DNA from: Anisakis pegreffii
Lineage: Eukaryota; Nematoda; Chromadorea; Rhabditida; Anisakidae
DNA length: 64,000 nt
Direction of reading: 5' to 3'
Assembly: GCA_035041965.1 (NCBI GenBank)
Contig: JAPYMA010000346.1
Coordinates: 28,980-92,979 of the forward strand
Every line of letters starts with the position of its first letter. The stretch's first letter is position 1. The position numbers and the translations under genes are program-made. The notes below the pieces were generated by a model. It searched no databases and was not told the origin of the DNA. It saw nothing but the letters and a program-made list of their open reading frames with translations. Positions 11,975-28,913 of the stretch are shown here, one piece after another.

Positions 11975-13054
11975 CTTGCTTAAAGCATAAACTTTTCAAC
12001 TTCCACTGAATTCGAGCCTCAAAGTTTTCCAATTCACGAACAAGGAACATTCCTAAGCCAACACATAATCACAGTCTCAATCATGACAGATGCTATTCAA
12101 AAATATATCAACGTGTAATCAATCAGATATTATTCAGTAATGTTCCAAACATTTCGAGTAAACCAACATCAAATTTATATTCAACTTTATTGCTGTTATC
12201 ATTACAATATCACCGAATCATTCAATAACATTCAACACAGATGATCTCATTAATCAATCATTACAAAACCACTCCTAATAATAAACGGAATGCAATTGAG
12301 AATAAACTTTCCTTCATTTCCGGCATAAAATTTAATGGAAATTTCCACTTTTCGTTCGTAAACGTCCAAATTCAGATGCCAAAATCTGCACAAAACAGCA
12401 ATCAAAAATAAGCGAGTGATCACAATGACAAGCTTTCAAAGCATTATACTAAAGAACTTTCCCATCTCGAAGCATGATCCCATTCCAACAGACAAAGGAG
12501 TAACGCTTGAAATTTAATGTCAAGATGGATAATGAAAACGATTATTCCGATAAGCGTTGAATTCTGTCCGAACGTCTCTCGACAGGATCAAATGGAACCT
12601 CCACGAGGGATGGGCGTAATCCAGGAAGTCGAATCTCCCCGCTGAGAGGGAATGTTCACAAATGCAAAATCTCTTCGGGAATACAATACATAGACGACTC
12701 GATAAATCCTTCCCGAAAAACTCGCTCGCAACAATCAATTTTTTCAGAATGAGTCGAATTAAATCGAAAAGTTCAGACTGATCGAATAAAATATAGCATT
12801 TGCAAATGGAAAAATGCACTAAAAAAACTCACACAGATAAAGCAAAAAGACAACGGAACAAGAAATGAAATTGGAAGACAACGGAACAAGAAAAACAAAT
12901 AAATTTCTTCGAAAACGAATTAACACTTTTTAATTCTGATTGAAACTTCAGAAAGGTGATTGATTGTTCAAATAAAGATCCATCAACAACACAACCAAAA
13001 CAATATCACTCACAAAATAAAAACCGAAGTTTACAAAAGTGATTAACCAATCTG
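11975..13054. other. Intergenic, CWC15 to ARP2
   Basis: No gene is recognised. A 99-codon minus-strand frame at 12520-12819 has no family resemblance and no start context. Near 12845-12890 the unit agacaacggaacaagaaa occurs twice, 26 bp apart. Confidence 0.4.
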
Positions 13055-14803
13055 TTACTTCACACCCAATTTCCGCATGCACTGCACCATACCACATTCC
13101 TCGTATTCTTGTTTCGATATCCAAAAGTCCTGTAATCATCCACAATTAACAACCAACCAACTACCCAATGAACGAAGAAACATACCGTGTCTCTGTCTCT
13201 CATCAAATGCGCTAGCACTGCACCACCCAGAAAGACCATATGCTTGCGGCGTGGTGGTGCTTCGATTCGGATTTTGAATTTCTGAATAGAAGATTAAATA
13301 CTATAATATTGCCATAATTCTGAGTATTAACCCAAACTCGAATTCAAAATCGCACAGTTATGGTTCAAAAATAAACCTGGAACGACTCAGCATTGCCTTT
13401 TAGAACACGATCCAAATACAACTGTTTGAGTTCACGCTCCAAACGGCTTGGCAAACCCGGATACATTGTGGTACCACCCGAGAGCACAATATGCTTATAG
13501 AATTCCAAACGCGTATCTACAAGTTTGAACAATGAAAGAAACGAAACAAAACAAACAAAACTAACCAATATCTGCAGACTGAATAACACCGAACAAGAGT
13601 TCACTCAGACCACACTTCTCGACGTTGATCAAATGAGGCTGGAACAGCACCTCGGGTGCTTCGAAGCGCTCACCACCGACACGTATCACACGCCCATCGG
13701 GCAACTGCAAGTGCACACGCTCACAATGAATATACATCAAACAACACCAACTCACAGTGAACGGCTCGGTAAGCACGGTCGTTTCGAGTGCAAGACGTTG
13801 CTCTTGCTCAACATCGTATGCCACATAGCATAACTTCTCCTTCAATAGGCGAACCGTCTCGAAATCTGCTGAATGATTGAATGCATATCCACGCAGTAAA
13901 AGTAACTGAAAGCACATCACTTTATTCCACAATTAACAATCCGAAATAAGACCAGCCTTAATCAAATATCTGGTAATATCTCTGCCAGCTATATCCAATC
14001 TTCTTGTAAGATGACTCAGAGCGAACCCTTCATAAACTGGGCATATATGAGTCACACCATCTCCACTGTCAACCACCACACCAGTCAAAAGTCCTTGTGC
14101 ATATAGCGTCAGGACTGCCTTCAAATAAATCATCTATATTAGCAAAAGAATGAAATTCCAAAAAAGTAAAAGTCATCTCAAAAAGTTTCGAAAAAAATAC
14201 TAGGTAAAAAGCAACCTGAACAGCAATATACAACGAATTAAATCCATATTGCTCGAACATTACTTGCAATAATCGTTCACGATTTCCACTCGGATTCAAA
14301 GGAGGTTCTGTTAGGAGTAGTTTGCATTCCTGCAGAAACAGTTTACAGTCTATCAGTGTACAACAAAACAAAAGACAACAATACCTTCGGATCAATATCC
14401 AGTTTTTCTGGTCCGAAAGTATAATCCCAAACGTGCGCCATATCGTCCCAGTTTCTCACAATACCATTCTCCATTGGATAACTACAGTCCAACATTTGGC
14501 GTAATTGTGTGCACTCTTCGCCAACCATTAAATCCTTCAAACCACTTGCATTTTATTACCAAAATAATCATATAAATAACTAGTCACCTTCACTTCGATA
14601 TCACCAATTCGCTGCGACGATCGCACTATCGGACGACCCACAACAGATGGGAAGATGTGTGATGGAAAATTCGTTCCCGCATAGCCACACTTAACGAACT
14701 GAAATTGAAAATCAATCGATGAATGGGATAATAAGATTATGAATAAGCAACATACCCCTGTACCATTATCGACAACAATGATCTTTCGTCCTTGCGAGTC
14801 CAT
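13055..14803 (-). CDS. ACTR2: Actin-related protein 2 (ARP2)
   Basis: ARP2 is an ATP-binding, actin-like subunit of the Arp2/3 complex, which nucleates branched actin filaments. The first exon is [16 protein letters not shown], followed by [17 protein letters not shown]. Then come [13 protein letters not shown] and [47 protein letters not shown] (second phosphate loop), [12 protein letters not shown] and [47 protein letters not shown] and [20 protein letters not shown]. The end is [12 protein letters not shown] and MRKLGVK. Both nucleotide-binding loops are intact. The stop is at 13055-13057 and the ATG at 14803. A tttttag acceptor stands 33 nt before the ATG. C. elegans calls this gene arx-2. 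Confidence 0.97.
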
Positions 14804-15423
14804 CCGCTCAGATCAATTCAATTCCACTGATCCCAACTAAAAAACACAAAAATGAATTTCATTAATGTTTTAATGAAAAATATGACAATTCTCTAATGCC
14901 ACATTAATAAATCCTGTCCAAAAATGTTTACCTTCCTCAAAATAATTCATAACGATAGTGACCTTTATATCACATTAAAAATGTTTCATTCTCTTCTCTC
15001 CCTTAAGAAAGTGAGTCACTTGACTGCGAACAATAAACGAACGTCTTCAGGTGTGTCTTTGAAAAAATTTATAAAACGAAAAAAGAGATATAAATCTAAT
15101 ACTAAACGCCAAGCCCTAATAGTAATTCTATTCTGTCCTCAAACCGCAATTTGAAAGATCAAATAACAAAACGTAAAATCCCATACGAAAGTAATCGCTT
15201 TCGAATTGAAACAATCGATTCAATGCTTGCAAAAGACGATAAATTATTATCACATATTTATATACATACACAATATGCGAAGTATTCATCAAAGAGCGAA
15301 AAATATAAATACAGTGTAATAACAACAATAACATGAATATAACAACAACAGTGAATATACTCACTGACCAATCAATTCAGAAAGAAGTTCAATAGGTTAA
15401 AGCTCCCATTACATTCTCTTCTA
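14804..15423. other. Intergenic, ARP2 to SLC35B2
   Basis: AT-rich, with no exon recognised. Short open frames on both strands (14924-15154 plus, 15128-15364 minus) look random. Confidence 0.4.
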
Positions 15424-17198
15424 TCAGATTGCAACTGTTCTTTGTGCACCACTCAACCCAGAATTGAAATACTGTCGGTAAATATTCGAAAAGATGGCCG
15501 CAAACACAATGAACAAGCCAAATACACCGCTTACGGACATCGGATGGCTATAAGCCACAGCTGATAGCGCTATAGACAGGATCTGTCGAACAGTCATCAT
15601 TACCGCGAACACTATCGGACCGAAACGTTCGATCGTCATATAAATGACCACCTGGAATAACTATTTCTTTCTTTATTACTCTCTTAAAAGCATAATCTAA
15701 TGAAAAGCAATCGCACCTGACCACAGGCTCCAGAAAGCGAAAGCATTAGAGCGTCTCGAGCAAATGACTTATGTGAAACGGCGAAATGAATCGATGAGAA
15801 GAGAGTGCGTTGTTCGATCAAAGACACCAAACACAACACCATCGAGAATGTATTCACCAGAAACATCATCTAAAAACAGCAATTCGTTTTCATAACGCGA
15901 AAGCAACAGCGTATCAACCTGATATTTCGACACTCTCGGCTGTGTGTCAAATAAACGTTTCTGCCAATTCAACGTAAACGCATCAAACATCAAATAACCA
16001 ATCATCAAACACATTCCAGACACTGCACTTATCCCACCATCTGCAAACCTCAACAAATTATCATCTACAAAATAATGGTCAAAAAAACGTGAAGAAAATT
16101 TATAAAAAATTGCCGAGAAAACAGAGGAATCACCATTTTTTGCTGAAAAATCGAAGAAAAATTGGAAAATGAAAGAACCTTCTGTGTCTTTAGACGTGTG
16201 CGTTTGATTGGATAAAAAGAAGAGTGATGCACCAAGTGAAATAAATACCGCAGACACGCACGCGGCCTTCGAATAACGCTCACCTCGAACCAAAAAGCCG
16301 AGTAACATTGTTGGCAGTATTTTCGAGGCCTTGCAAACCGTCTGAATCTCACTCATAAGAATACAATGATAAATAAATAAAAATAACCTGAGTCGGGAAT
16401 GAGACGTACTTCAACGCCTCGTACTGACACCACGAAGAGAGTGTGTTCGAGATGGATGTAAAAGAATGCTTGTATAACGGTGGAACATGAACTGGCTCTC
16501 TGAACGATACACTGTAAACATCACGGATATTTCAAACAAGGACAATTACCTTTTCCTATGGAACAACAAGTAAGAAGCACTCAGAATCAATGCAGAGATT
16601 CGATTCAGAAACACCAAGAACTGAGTATCAGAGAATTTATGTACTTGACTGGAAGAGGATCGCAGTGTATAACCCTGAAATAACTCATTATGACCACATA
16701 ACGACACTCCAATAATGAAATAACCTTTGTCATAATTCCCTCTTGAAAGAAGCCCATCGTGATCAGTGTGATTTGCAATGAAATGAAATAGATAAACAGT
16801 CGAACAGAATCGTCAAAGAAACGATTTCTTTTCGACTGAAGAACTGAATTTGATCTCTTCGTATTTCCAAATGTGATCAGATCATATTCCCGATTACCAA
16901 TCGCAAAACTTATCAACCATTTATTCCACAATGTTGGCGATTCCAGTTCATTCGCTGAAATTCATCCCTTCATCCATTAATAATAATGATAGCAATCATA
17001 ACAATGATAATAATAGAGATTAATATTAACCAACCTTTATATTTGCGTCTAACAATTGCAATTACCAAAAACATTGGTACTATCACAGTTCCATACCCAA
17101 ATAACATAAACAAAAATCTGAATAACCAGTACTCCTTAAGAGCATCCAGATACATCCTACTGCCACTTACTTCATTATGCTCACCATCATTTATCACA
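15424..17198 (-). CDS. SLC35B2: Adenosine 3'-phospho-5'-phosphosulfate transporter 1 (SLC35B2/PAPST1)
   Basis: A Golgi nucleotide-sugar-type transporter that imports PAPS, the sulfate donor for sulfation of glycosaminoglycans and proteins. The exon at 17198 opens into a luminal segment, then EYWLFRFLFMLFGYG and RRKYK as in PAPST1. Next are LQITLITMGFFQEGIMTK, then SNTLSSWCQYEALKYVSFPT (about 16455-16395), which joins to the conserved CKASKILPTMLLGFLV. After that come GYLMFDAFTLNWQKRLFD, MMFLVNTFSMVLCLVSLIEQ, LMLSLSGACGQ, ERFGPIVFAVMMTVRQILSI and a short C-terminal tail ending at 15424. The KxxKxxP and MTxRQ signatures are present. The start codon is not certain: at 17198 the reading enters from a splice acceptor (atttgcag), so at least one more 5' exon exists. 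The C. elegans orthologue is pst-1. Confidence 0.92.
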
Positions 17199-17203
17199 CT
17201 GCA

Positions 17204-17598
17204 AATTCCAGTATAAATAATCAAGTTTATATCAAAGAATAAAGAAATTGACTAAAAAAACGAACTAAAAGTCAGCAAAATCGGTGCTCGTTGTTATTGC
17301 TGAATATGTAGCAGATTCATTGGTAATATTCAACATGTGAATATCGATTCTATTTAGCAACAATACCTCCTTCAATACAGAGTCTAAACAATAAGTGAAA
17401 TAATAAACACGAACATCTGAACCATATCAGATACTGTTCATAGTAATAATCTGCAATAAAGATTATATCAGCTTTAAAGGCACCGATTGTTTCGTAGATA
17501 TCTTGCACCTTTTCAAATGCAATCGAATTTATTTTACAAATTAAATCCGAATCGCATTCATTTAATAATTCAAAAGATAATGTGTGCAGTTCAGTCAA
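17204..17598 (-). CDS. Possible 5' exons of SLC35B2
   Basis: Upstream of the first recognised SLC35B2 exon lies an open segment (17598-17425) entered from an acceptor-like atagcag. It encodes a 50-residue hydrophilic stretch beginning LTELHTLSFELLNECDSDLI and ending near DYYYEQ. A second segment (about 17390-17260) gives VLKEVLLLNRIDIHMLNITN, whose NIT and NES sites fit a lumen-facing N-terminus. Joining them uses plausible GT-AG borders, but there is no family match to confirm it. It could also be non-coding. Confidence 0.3.
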
Positions 17599-18048
17599 CT
17601 GCTATTTCATTTCGAACGCTCACATGTCAACTTATAATTCCTTTAATCGATCAGTAACAATCATTTATGGAATATTCAGAACAAATCATTGAAAATGAAT
17701 CAACTCGATGAGATGATAAGATCATTAAATCATATGAGAACATTGGATAGCAAAAATAAAAATGAAAAATAAAGAACAATCGAGCAGTACTCTAGTTGGC
17801 TAAATGGTAAAATTTAATGGCAAATGTTAATAACCACAAAAAACAACAATAATATAAACCAAATCCACAAAACAAATAACGATGATTACATTGGAACAAT
17901 CATAACAAATACCAAATTGCGTAACGGATATGATATCAAATGCTTTCAATGAGCATTAAACAGATAGACAAATTCAATTTCTAGTTCCCAGTGCGATAGA
18001 AACTGCAGCTTGTAACCAATCCTCATTACTCTTACCATTCCTTCAATT
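17599..18048. other. Intergenic, SLC35B2 to MAP4K3
   Basis: AT-rich, with no gene recognised. It probably contains the MAP4K3 3' UTR and the start of the SLC35B2 transcription unit. Confidence 0.4.
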
Positions 18049-21789
<3,741 letters not shown>

Positions 21790-22517
21790 CACCCTTAAAT
21801 TGTTTGCAACCGCAACTAACCCAATTATGAAAATCGATCGTATCATATCTCTCTCAAACAACTTACTAACCACAATAAAAGAGCCGTCAGCGAACCGAAC
21901 AACTCATCCTCACTATCTAAACAGCAATACCTAGACCTACTTCACACTAAACTGTATGCAAATAAACCAAAATGAATAACTAACCCATCTGTACAAACAA
22001 CATCAACAAATATTATTATTAAATACCCACTGATCTTCTCTATTTAATCATAATTGTGTGTTATATTCTTACCCTTAAAATACACATTATGCCCATAAAA
22101 TAAAGTATACTCTAATACTTAAATACCGATTTCAACGGCACTTTAATTCAGGAGTAATGCAATACCCTTCAGGCAATGTGAGAATCATTTATACGGGAAA
22201 TTTTTTCAACTGATTCTCAAATTCACAATCAGAATAAAATCATTAAAAAGATAACAATATACGAACAACAAATTGTCGTATATAACAAAACAATGAGCTA
22301 TTCTCAATAAGCTGAGACGTTAATGACTCCAGTTGCCAAACAGTGAATGAAACTTGAACATAATCCACTGCAATGTTGTATATGAACGAAACGATGAAGC
22401 AAACAAAACAATAAAATACTGTACAATGGGAATAAAAAATAACAAATTGAAATTCAACAATGATAGGAACACTCTGACACTGACGAACATTACAATCACT
22501 TACATACAACACATTGT
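21790..22517. other. Intergenic, MAP4K3 to CRNKL1
   Basis: AT-rich, with no recognisable exon. It contains the putative MAP4K3 leader (acceptor-like gggttag 26 nt before its ATG) and the CRNKL1 3' UTR. Confidence 0.4.
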
Positions 22518-25500
22518 TCAACGTTTTTTGCCTCCCGAAGGTTCAGAGCTGGATTTGGATTCATTCTTTTGACCTGAACCCAAGTCGGAAGATGTTCCGG
22601 ATGAATCATCCGAATCCGAGTCACTTCCAGACGAATCTGATGATGTATCACCACTACTCGTACTGCTACTCAAATCCGTACCTGAATCGCCCTCTCGAAT
22701 TTTTCCATCCCCCGCCCCAAATTCACCCTTTCCTCCAGGCACATTAACCTGGTCTGAGATCGTGCTCTCCTCCGAGCTCAACCCCAAACCACCGCCTCGT
22801 GCTGCTTCATCTCTATCCAACGGTACCGCCTCTGTCGCAGCCATTTTTTCCTTCCATCGTCTCGCTGCTTCCAACAATTTGAAACTTCCTTTCGATGCTG
22901 CAAAAATAAACAAAATGAACAATTATTAAGCACTCTGCTCATCATCCTATAAAGTACCCTCACCCTGATCATCCGGAAATATGTAATCGTAATACTCCTC
23001 CCATCCGGCATCCACACCATCCTCGGTCTGCATTTGACGTCGTTTCTTCACCTTTTTCGGCATTAATTTCGTTACTTTTTCCGCGCTCTTTCCATCACCA
23101 TGCTCTTGTTCGAATGCCATCCAAGCCTCCAACAACATCACTCTCTCTTCCTTCTCGCCATTCCTTAACGCCTGATTCGCCCGTCCATAAATTCGTCTAG
23201 CTGCATCAACGTCACCTCTGTGCAATTCAAATTCTGCCATACTTATCCAAACCTCAAATCAAAACAATTTTCTAAAATCAAATCTGAACAGTCAAGAAGG
23301 AAATAAAAACATTTCAGGTTTGAAGTTGTAAACTGGAGAAAGCGAAAAAAAAAATGAAAACCTTGATATGCGTCGTTCTCTCCAACAAATTTTCGTACAA
23401 CTGTCGTGCTCTGTCATATTCCTCTTGATTAATTTCAAAATCGATATACGCTTTCCAGAGAACCTGTTCAATAAAACCAAATGTTCAGAAACACAATTCG
23501 AAATGTCAAATCAAAACTCCAATCCACTCACCTCAGGCATATCCAATGCTGACTGCTGCACTGCTAATCCGAAAATGGCCCTTGCTCGGTCCACATCTCC
23601 CAATAACGTCTCCAATTCCGCGAATTTAATCCATGTACTCGTATTCTCCGGCGAATATTCCAAAAATTTGCCATATAATATGCGACAACGATCAAATTCC
23701 CTCAGCTGCAGTTCCATATCGATATACGATCGGAATAATTTCTCGCGAGGACAAATCCCAATCGCTCGGCCCTTCAAATATCATTATGAATCAATTGTTG
23801 ATTAATTATTCCTGCACGAACAAACCAAAATTTTGCGTGCGCTCTGCAGTTGTAGTTGTCTAATTTCAAACTGCGCGAACATAATCCAAATCTTCGAGAA
23901 AGTGAATTTGCTGTGAGGTATAATCCGAAGACAAGTCTTATAGATGGATCGTGTCCTTTCCTCATCCTCCATCTCCAATTCTTCGTACAACACATAATTG
24001 ATCCATAAATAGATGTAACGACGCCAATATCTGAATTAATCACACTCAATCACTTCTCCAATAAATTAATCCAAATCTCTTCTAATCTTACTCGTTTTTT
24101 ACTACACAACCAAAAAATAAATTGACCTTTTTTCGGCTTGCGGTGGTACATTCGCAATGGCTCTCTCGAACACATCTTCCATTTCTTCACGATCGGTTTT
24201 TTCAGTTTGCAACAAACGAATGTAATCGAACCAAGCATCAAAGTTATAAGCGTTTTCCGCGATTTGCTTAAAACAATAAATCAAATTTTTAACTATTGAC
24301 AAAATTGAATGAAATAAGCCCAATACCTTTTCGTACTGATGTCTGCGTTTACTCACGATCACATTCTCTATATCTGTCCTCTCCCCATATTTCTTCTCGT
24401 GAATCGTATAGAATTTAAAGATTTCTGCCGTTTTCTCGGCAGGCAGATGATCCAATCCATATCGATAGATCACTCTCGCCCTTTCGTGCTCTTTTTGACG
24501 TTCTTCGAATTGAGCAAATGAGATCAGTAACCATTCGTCCATGTTATCCTCGCCGAAATACTCCACTCCCCTCTCATAAACCTAGAATCATGGTTGCTTT
24601 AAACCCAACAAATAATAAGAATTCAATGATGATAAAGATAACCACTCACCGCTCTCGCATTCTCGAAATAACCATGCCTCTCCTCGAACTTGGCGTATTT
24701 GATCCACAACTTCACCTCATGACCGTGAACATGCAAAAATTTCTGCCAAACTGCCCTCGCACGATCAGTTTCTTTATATCGTAACTCAAAATTTATGTAC
24801 GTCTGCCATGCTTGCTCTGGTGGTTCCCATTCCATCCAACGCTCGAATACCTCAACAAATACGATAATCATCATTCACAAACAATATAATCTCCTCAAAC
24901 TCACCTGTCTTGCACCAGGTATATTCCCAATCAGTTCCTCCATATACGAATATTTCAACCAGAATTGAGTGGCTCGTGGTAAGATTGTGACAGCACGATC
25001 CCATATGTTTCGTGCATGGTTCACTTGTTTATTTCTTCAAATATATAAAAATATCTCAATAATAATAATAATAACAACAATAATAATAATCGTAACATGA
25101 CAATAACCCAAACCTCATCTCCATCTCAGCGTACTGTAACCAGAGGGTGATTGATCTGTGATCCACATCCAGCGCACGTTCAAAAACTGATCGTGCACGC
25201 TGCATCTCGCCGATATTCTCTTCCCACTTCGCATACTTCACCCAATTTGCGATTTGATTCCGATTTTTACGAATGTTATCTTCGAACTCCTTTCTGCAAA
25301 ATGTGACCTTTCACTTTCTAAACCGGAAAATGTCCAATAATATGAACAAAGGCAAGAACAAACCGACGTTTCCGTTGGTACTCTGCAAGTTCTTCAGGAT
25401 CGGAAATTTTCGTTTTCGGCGGGGGAGCGACAATTTCCAAATCTCGCTCTTTTGCCTCACGAACCAGCTGTTCAGCAGTTATTTGCAGAGCTGCGGGCGC

Positions 25501-25885
25501 CTGAAATATCACTCAGTTGAGTAGTCGCAATCCTTGAGTAATCAAAACAACAGCAATAATGAAGCAGCTCACAACAAAATTACGATTGGTTATATTACCA
25601 TTTGCATGAATCGAAACATAAATACAGCTAATACGAAAAATCCAAACCATACTTGAAAATAACACAGCAAAATTACAGACTGATAGTAAGATCGTACAGC
25701 AACAAACTTAGTTCTTCAAAATTTCACAGCTGCAAGCTTGATTCTCAGACTTCTCTGAGTGCTAGAATCATATTATTTCATCCAAAATATCTTAGAGATA
25801 AAAGGTATACCTTATTCTTAACTTTGGCTGCCTTCTTAGGTAATCGTAACGGCTTATTGCCGGGAGTTTCCTCGAAATCATCCAT
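22518..25885 (-). CDS. CRNKL1: Crooked neck-like protein 1 (CRNKL1/Clf1)
   Basis: CRNKL1 is an HAT-repeat (half-a-TPR) scaffold of the Prp19-associated spliceosome core. The first exon is [20 protein letters not shown], followed by [20 protein letters not shown] and [14 protein letters not shown]. Over a dozen HAT repeats follow across many exons, for instance [73 protein letters not shown] and [21 protein letters not shown] late block is [15 protein letters not shown], then [18 protein letters not shown], and a Ser/Asp-rich acidic tail ending at the stop at 22518. Length, repeat order and the DYIFP block match the family. An attccag acceptor stands 31 nt before the ATG at 25885. The gene is divergent from HDAC11. 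Confidence 0.96.
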
Positions 25886-27202
25886 TCTCTTCGATTCACA
25901 AAATCTATTCAGTCACCTGGAATATTCAATCATTGCCGATTTTAATTCAAAACGAAACTTTAGAAAGATACTCGCGAAAAATATTAAAAAATAACTTCGT
26001 ACACTTTAATATCAAAATTTTACGACAGTAATAGTTTTGGTGTAAATGAGCTAATACTTAGCTGGAGCAAAGTTATCAGGTGAATCAAGGAGGAGGTGAC
26101 TAGGTTAATCCTTCTGCATTGACGGATATGACATACAAATGTTCGCACATCAAGACTGAATACTACTGATCACTCTTCACGAAACGAGCACAATGGCTCA
26201 GTGGCAGATCAGCTTGACTCGGAGAACGGGAGGTCAAGGGTTCAATACCACGCGAAGACGAGGGTTTATGGTAGGAACAATACCGTAGTTAAAAGCGCAA
26301 AAACTTTCGATCTTCCTTGAAAACTCGAGCGTCCATTACCCGTAAACTTGTCCGTTTTTTGACCTCCTATCCGTTACTTTTGGACCGTTATTAATCTCTG
26401 TCTGAGAACCGAGGGCAGGCGGTATCAAGGAATAAGACGAGAATCAGCTGAAATTAACAAAGTCCAGATCAAGAGCTGCGCTTGTTGCGCGGGTAGATCA
26501 TTTGAGGAGTGTTCACTCTCGGTTAAATCGCTCGTCGCAAATAGCACGTTCGTTCAAATGCGCATAGATTATAATAACTGTTCGCATCCTGTTGAGAACT
26601 AGCTTCGTGAACACAAGTGGTGATAATCAAATCGATGGGTTGTTACATTTGGTTCAAGCGGAAGCTCATATCGGACTGGGCTCATATCGTTTATTACGGA
26701 TATCTCCTGACTGCTTCTAACCTCATTATACTTTGCTGCTTTATCATCCCAATTTCCAAACACTAATTCATAACGAAGCTTCGACCAAACATTTTATAAT
26801 ATCAACTTCATTCCAGCAACTCACTTTCTCTTTCCATTGATTATTATTCCAAATTTACTCATCATAATTACTCCTACCTGTTGTTGAATAAACAAATAAT
26901 CATTCACATACGTAATTCGCAAAATCTTAAAAGCACGATTGAACTCAATCATACCACTGGAATCACTTGAAAATGATCAGAAACACTCGCAAAGAAACGA
27001 AATCAGAAAAAGCTCGTGAAATCAAAAAAATAACGAAATTATCCCATCCACTCCGTCTTACTTTACCATTATTAATAAAATCATAATACTGCTATCGTTT
27101 CACTACTACGGCCATATCATAACTTCACCATCATCCTCTTAACAATAACAAAATTGTCAAAATAACTACCTCCCAAAGTGAACCTTCAGATAACCACATC
27201 AA
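25886..27202. other. Intergenic between divergent CRNKL1 and HDAC11, with a SINE-like repeat
   Basis: Contains the CRNKL1 leader, the tRNA-like segment and dispersed repeat copy B (separate entries), and the upstream region of HDAC11. No protein-coding exon is seen. Confidence 0.5.
26194..26669 (+). mobile_element. tRNA-like SINE head plus dispersed repeat copy B
   Basis: tggctcagtgg at 26194-26204 fits a pol III A box and ggttcaatacc at 26239-26249 a B box (one base off GGTTCGANTCC), 45 bp apart. The segment between (cttgactcggagaacggg) looks tRNA-derived, but I cannot draw a full cloverleaf. The downstream part, 26535-26669, is the uninterrupted partner of the repeat at 6052-6526. Whether head and body are one SINE is inferred from adjacency only. 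Confidence 0.5.
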
Positions 27203-28913
27203 ATGTCCTCATCGATAAGTGAATCGCAAGAACAAAATCCAGAAACGAGTAAACTTGAGCCATCTACGTCTTCATTCACTCATAAGTATGACACCTCACT
27301 TCATTCTCCTTCACCAAGCTACCAACTATATTTTCAGAACCCATTTTCGATGAAAATCAGCTAATTTCCAACTTTAACACTGAATATTCCAATACTTCAT
27401 CCAATTTTCTAGTCAAAACCAGTAGATTTTCAATGAAATATGAAACTGTGTTCGAAGTTCCTTCAAAATATCGACTCCGAATTTCACAAGAAAGCGTCAT
27501 CTCAAGAAACGAATTCCATCCAAACAAACAATTCAGAGACAGATTGTCATATGTCAGTGAAACGAAGCTATACACTGGTATTCGCGCCGATCAGTGGCCA
27601 ATAGTATATCATCCACTTTACAATATCTCTTTTTGTGGAATCGAGAAACTCCATCCATTCGACTCATCTAAATGGGGACGAGTTCATGCTAAACTAATCG
27701 GTTTGCAAAATTATCAAATTGCTACCAATAACAATACCTCATTTCAATTTAACAAACCAATAAGTACACAGGCATGAATAAATAAATAGATAAGTTACTT
27801 AATTGCAGAGGATGGAATGTTATCAAAAGATCAGTTTGTTGAAGCGTCTGAAGCGAGTGAGCACGACCTGAGGGTTGTGCATACCTCATGTTATCTCACA
27901 GCGCTGAAATGTCCTTGTAGAGTGGCTCGTCTCGTCGAGGTTGCTGTCGTCGCCTTTTTGCCCTCATTCGTTATTGACCGCTATCTGCTGAGACCGTTCA
28001 GGTACCACACTGGTTCGTTTTATCATTATTATTTTATGTTATTACCCAAGTCGTCTCCACCACCACTTTAACCAACTCACTTTCAGGTGGCTCAATCCTA
28101 GCGGCTCGTCTCGCGCTCGAGAGGAACTGGGCCATCAATTTGGGTGGGGGATTTCATCATGCTAGTCGATCAAGGGGTGGGGGTTTTTGTGTATACGCGG
28201 ATATTTCACTGGCATTGAATTTCTTGTTCTTGAATCGTCTTATTGCAAGAGCTATGATCGTCGACTTAGATGCTCATCAGGTTGTTTTAGTTAATGTCAT
28301 CGTTTGTGATAATCCCAAGAGTTTCTTATTGAAGGGAAATGGACATGAGCACGACTTCGCTGGTGACAACCGTGTATATATATTCGATATGTTCAATTAT
28401 CAAATCTACCCAAGTGATTTCGTCGCTAAAAGTTAACCAAATTCCATCTCATTCCAGTCGCCTCATTAAACAGCAATAATACTAAATAATCTTTAGATGC
28501 GATTAGTCGATCGGTTCCGTTGCGAAGTGGCACGGGTGATTCGGAGTATCTTCATCAGCTGTCCAGGAATCTGAGTGCTGCTTTGGGAGAGTTCTCAGCC
28601 GATATAATAGTGTATAACGCGGGTACGGATTGCTTAGAAGGGGATCCGTTGGGGCTGCTTTCACTCACCTTAAATGTAAAGTTAATACGATCGTTGCCCT
28701 TCTCGAAGCCTTCTCATGCTCCGTTCATCTCAGGGTATAATGAAACGCGACGAGATTGTATTCCACTTCGCCGAGCAATGCCACATTCCAATCGTGATGC
28801 TGATGAGTGGCGGTTATATGTCAACCAGCTACGAAGTCATCTCGAAATCAATTCTCAATCTGCACCAAAAACGACTCATCTCTCTTCCCGGTGCAGGATT
28901 ACTGCCTTTATAA
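27203..28913 (+). CDS. HDAC11: Histone deacetylase 11 (class IV)
   Basis: A zinc-dependent class IV deacylase; HDAC11 also removes long-chain fatty-acyl groups from lysine. The ATG at 27203 opens MSSSISESQEQNPET, splices over a 90-bp intron (donor gtaaac, acceptor tttcag, phases agree) and reaches WPIVYHPLYNISFCGIEKLH with PFDSSKWGRVHAKLI. Active-site blocks follow: WAINLGGGFHHASRSRGGGF (the His pair), MIVDLDAHQ joined to GNGHEHDF (zinc Asp and His) and VVYNAGTDCLEGDPLG, read here as IIVYNAGTDCLEG (second zinc Asp). The C-terminal part is GIMKRDEIVFHF, IPIVMLMSGGY and SILNLHQKRLISLP. All catalytic residues are present, so the enzyme should be active. An accttcag acceptor sits 13 nt before the ATG. 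The N-terminal extension of about 70 residues before WPIVY is longer than in vertebrate HDAC11. Confidence 0.94.

Noticed and set aside
12520..12819. 99-codon minus-strand open frame as a gene
   Set aside because: No family resemblance, no acceptor or start context, and frames of this size occur by chance throughout the window.
26190..26260. Functional tRNA gene
   Set aside because: The A and B boxes fit, but acceptor and anticodon stems do not pair and the B box departs from consensus, so a SINE head is more likely.
27433..27500. HDAC11 start at the ATG at 27433
   Set aside because: The frame is open upstream of it and joins in phase, across a 90-bp GT-AG intron, to an ATG at 27203 that follows a good acceptor.
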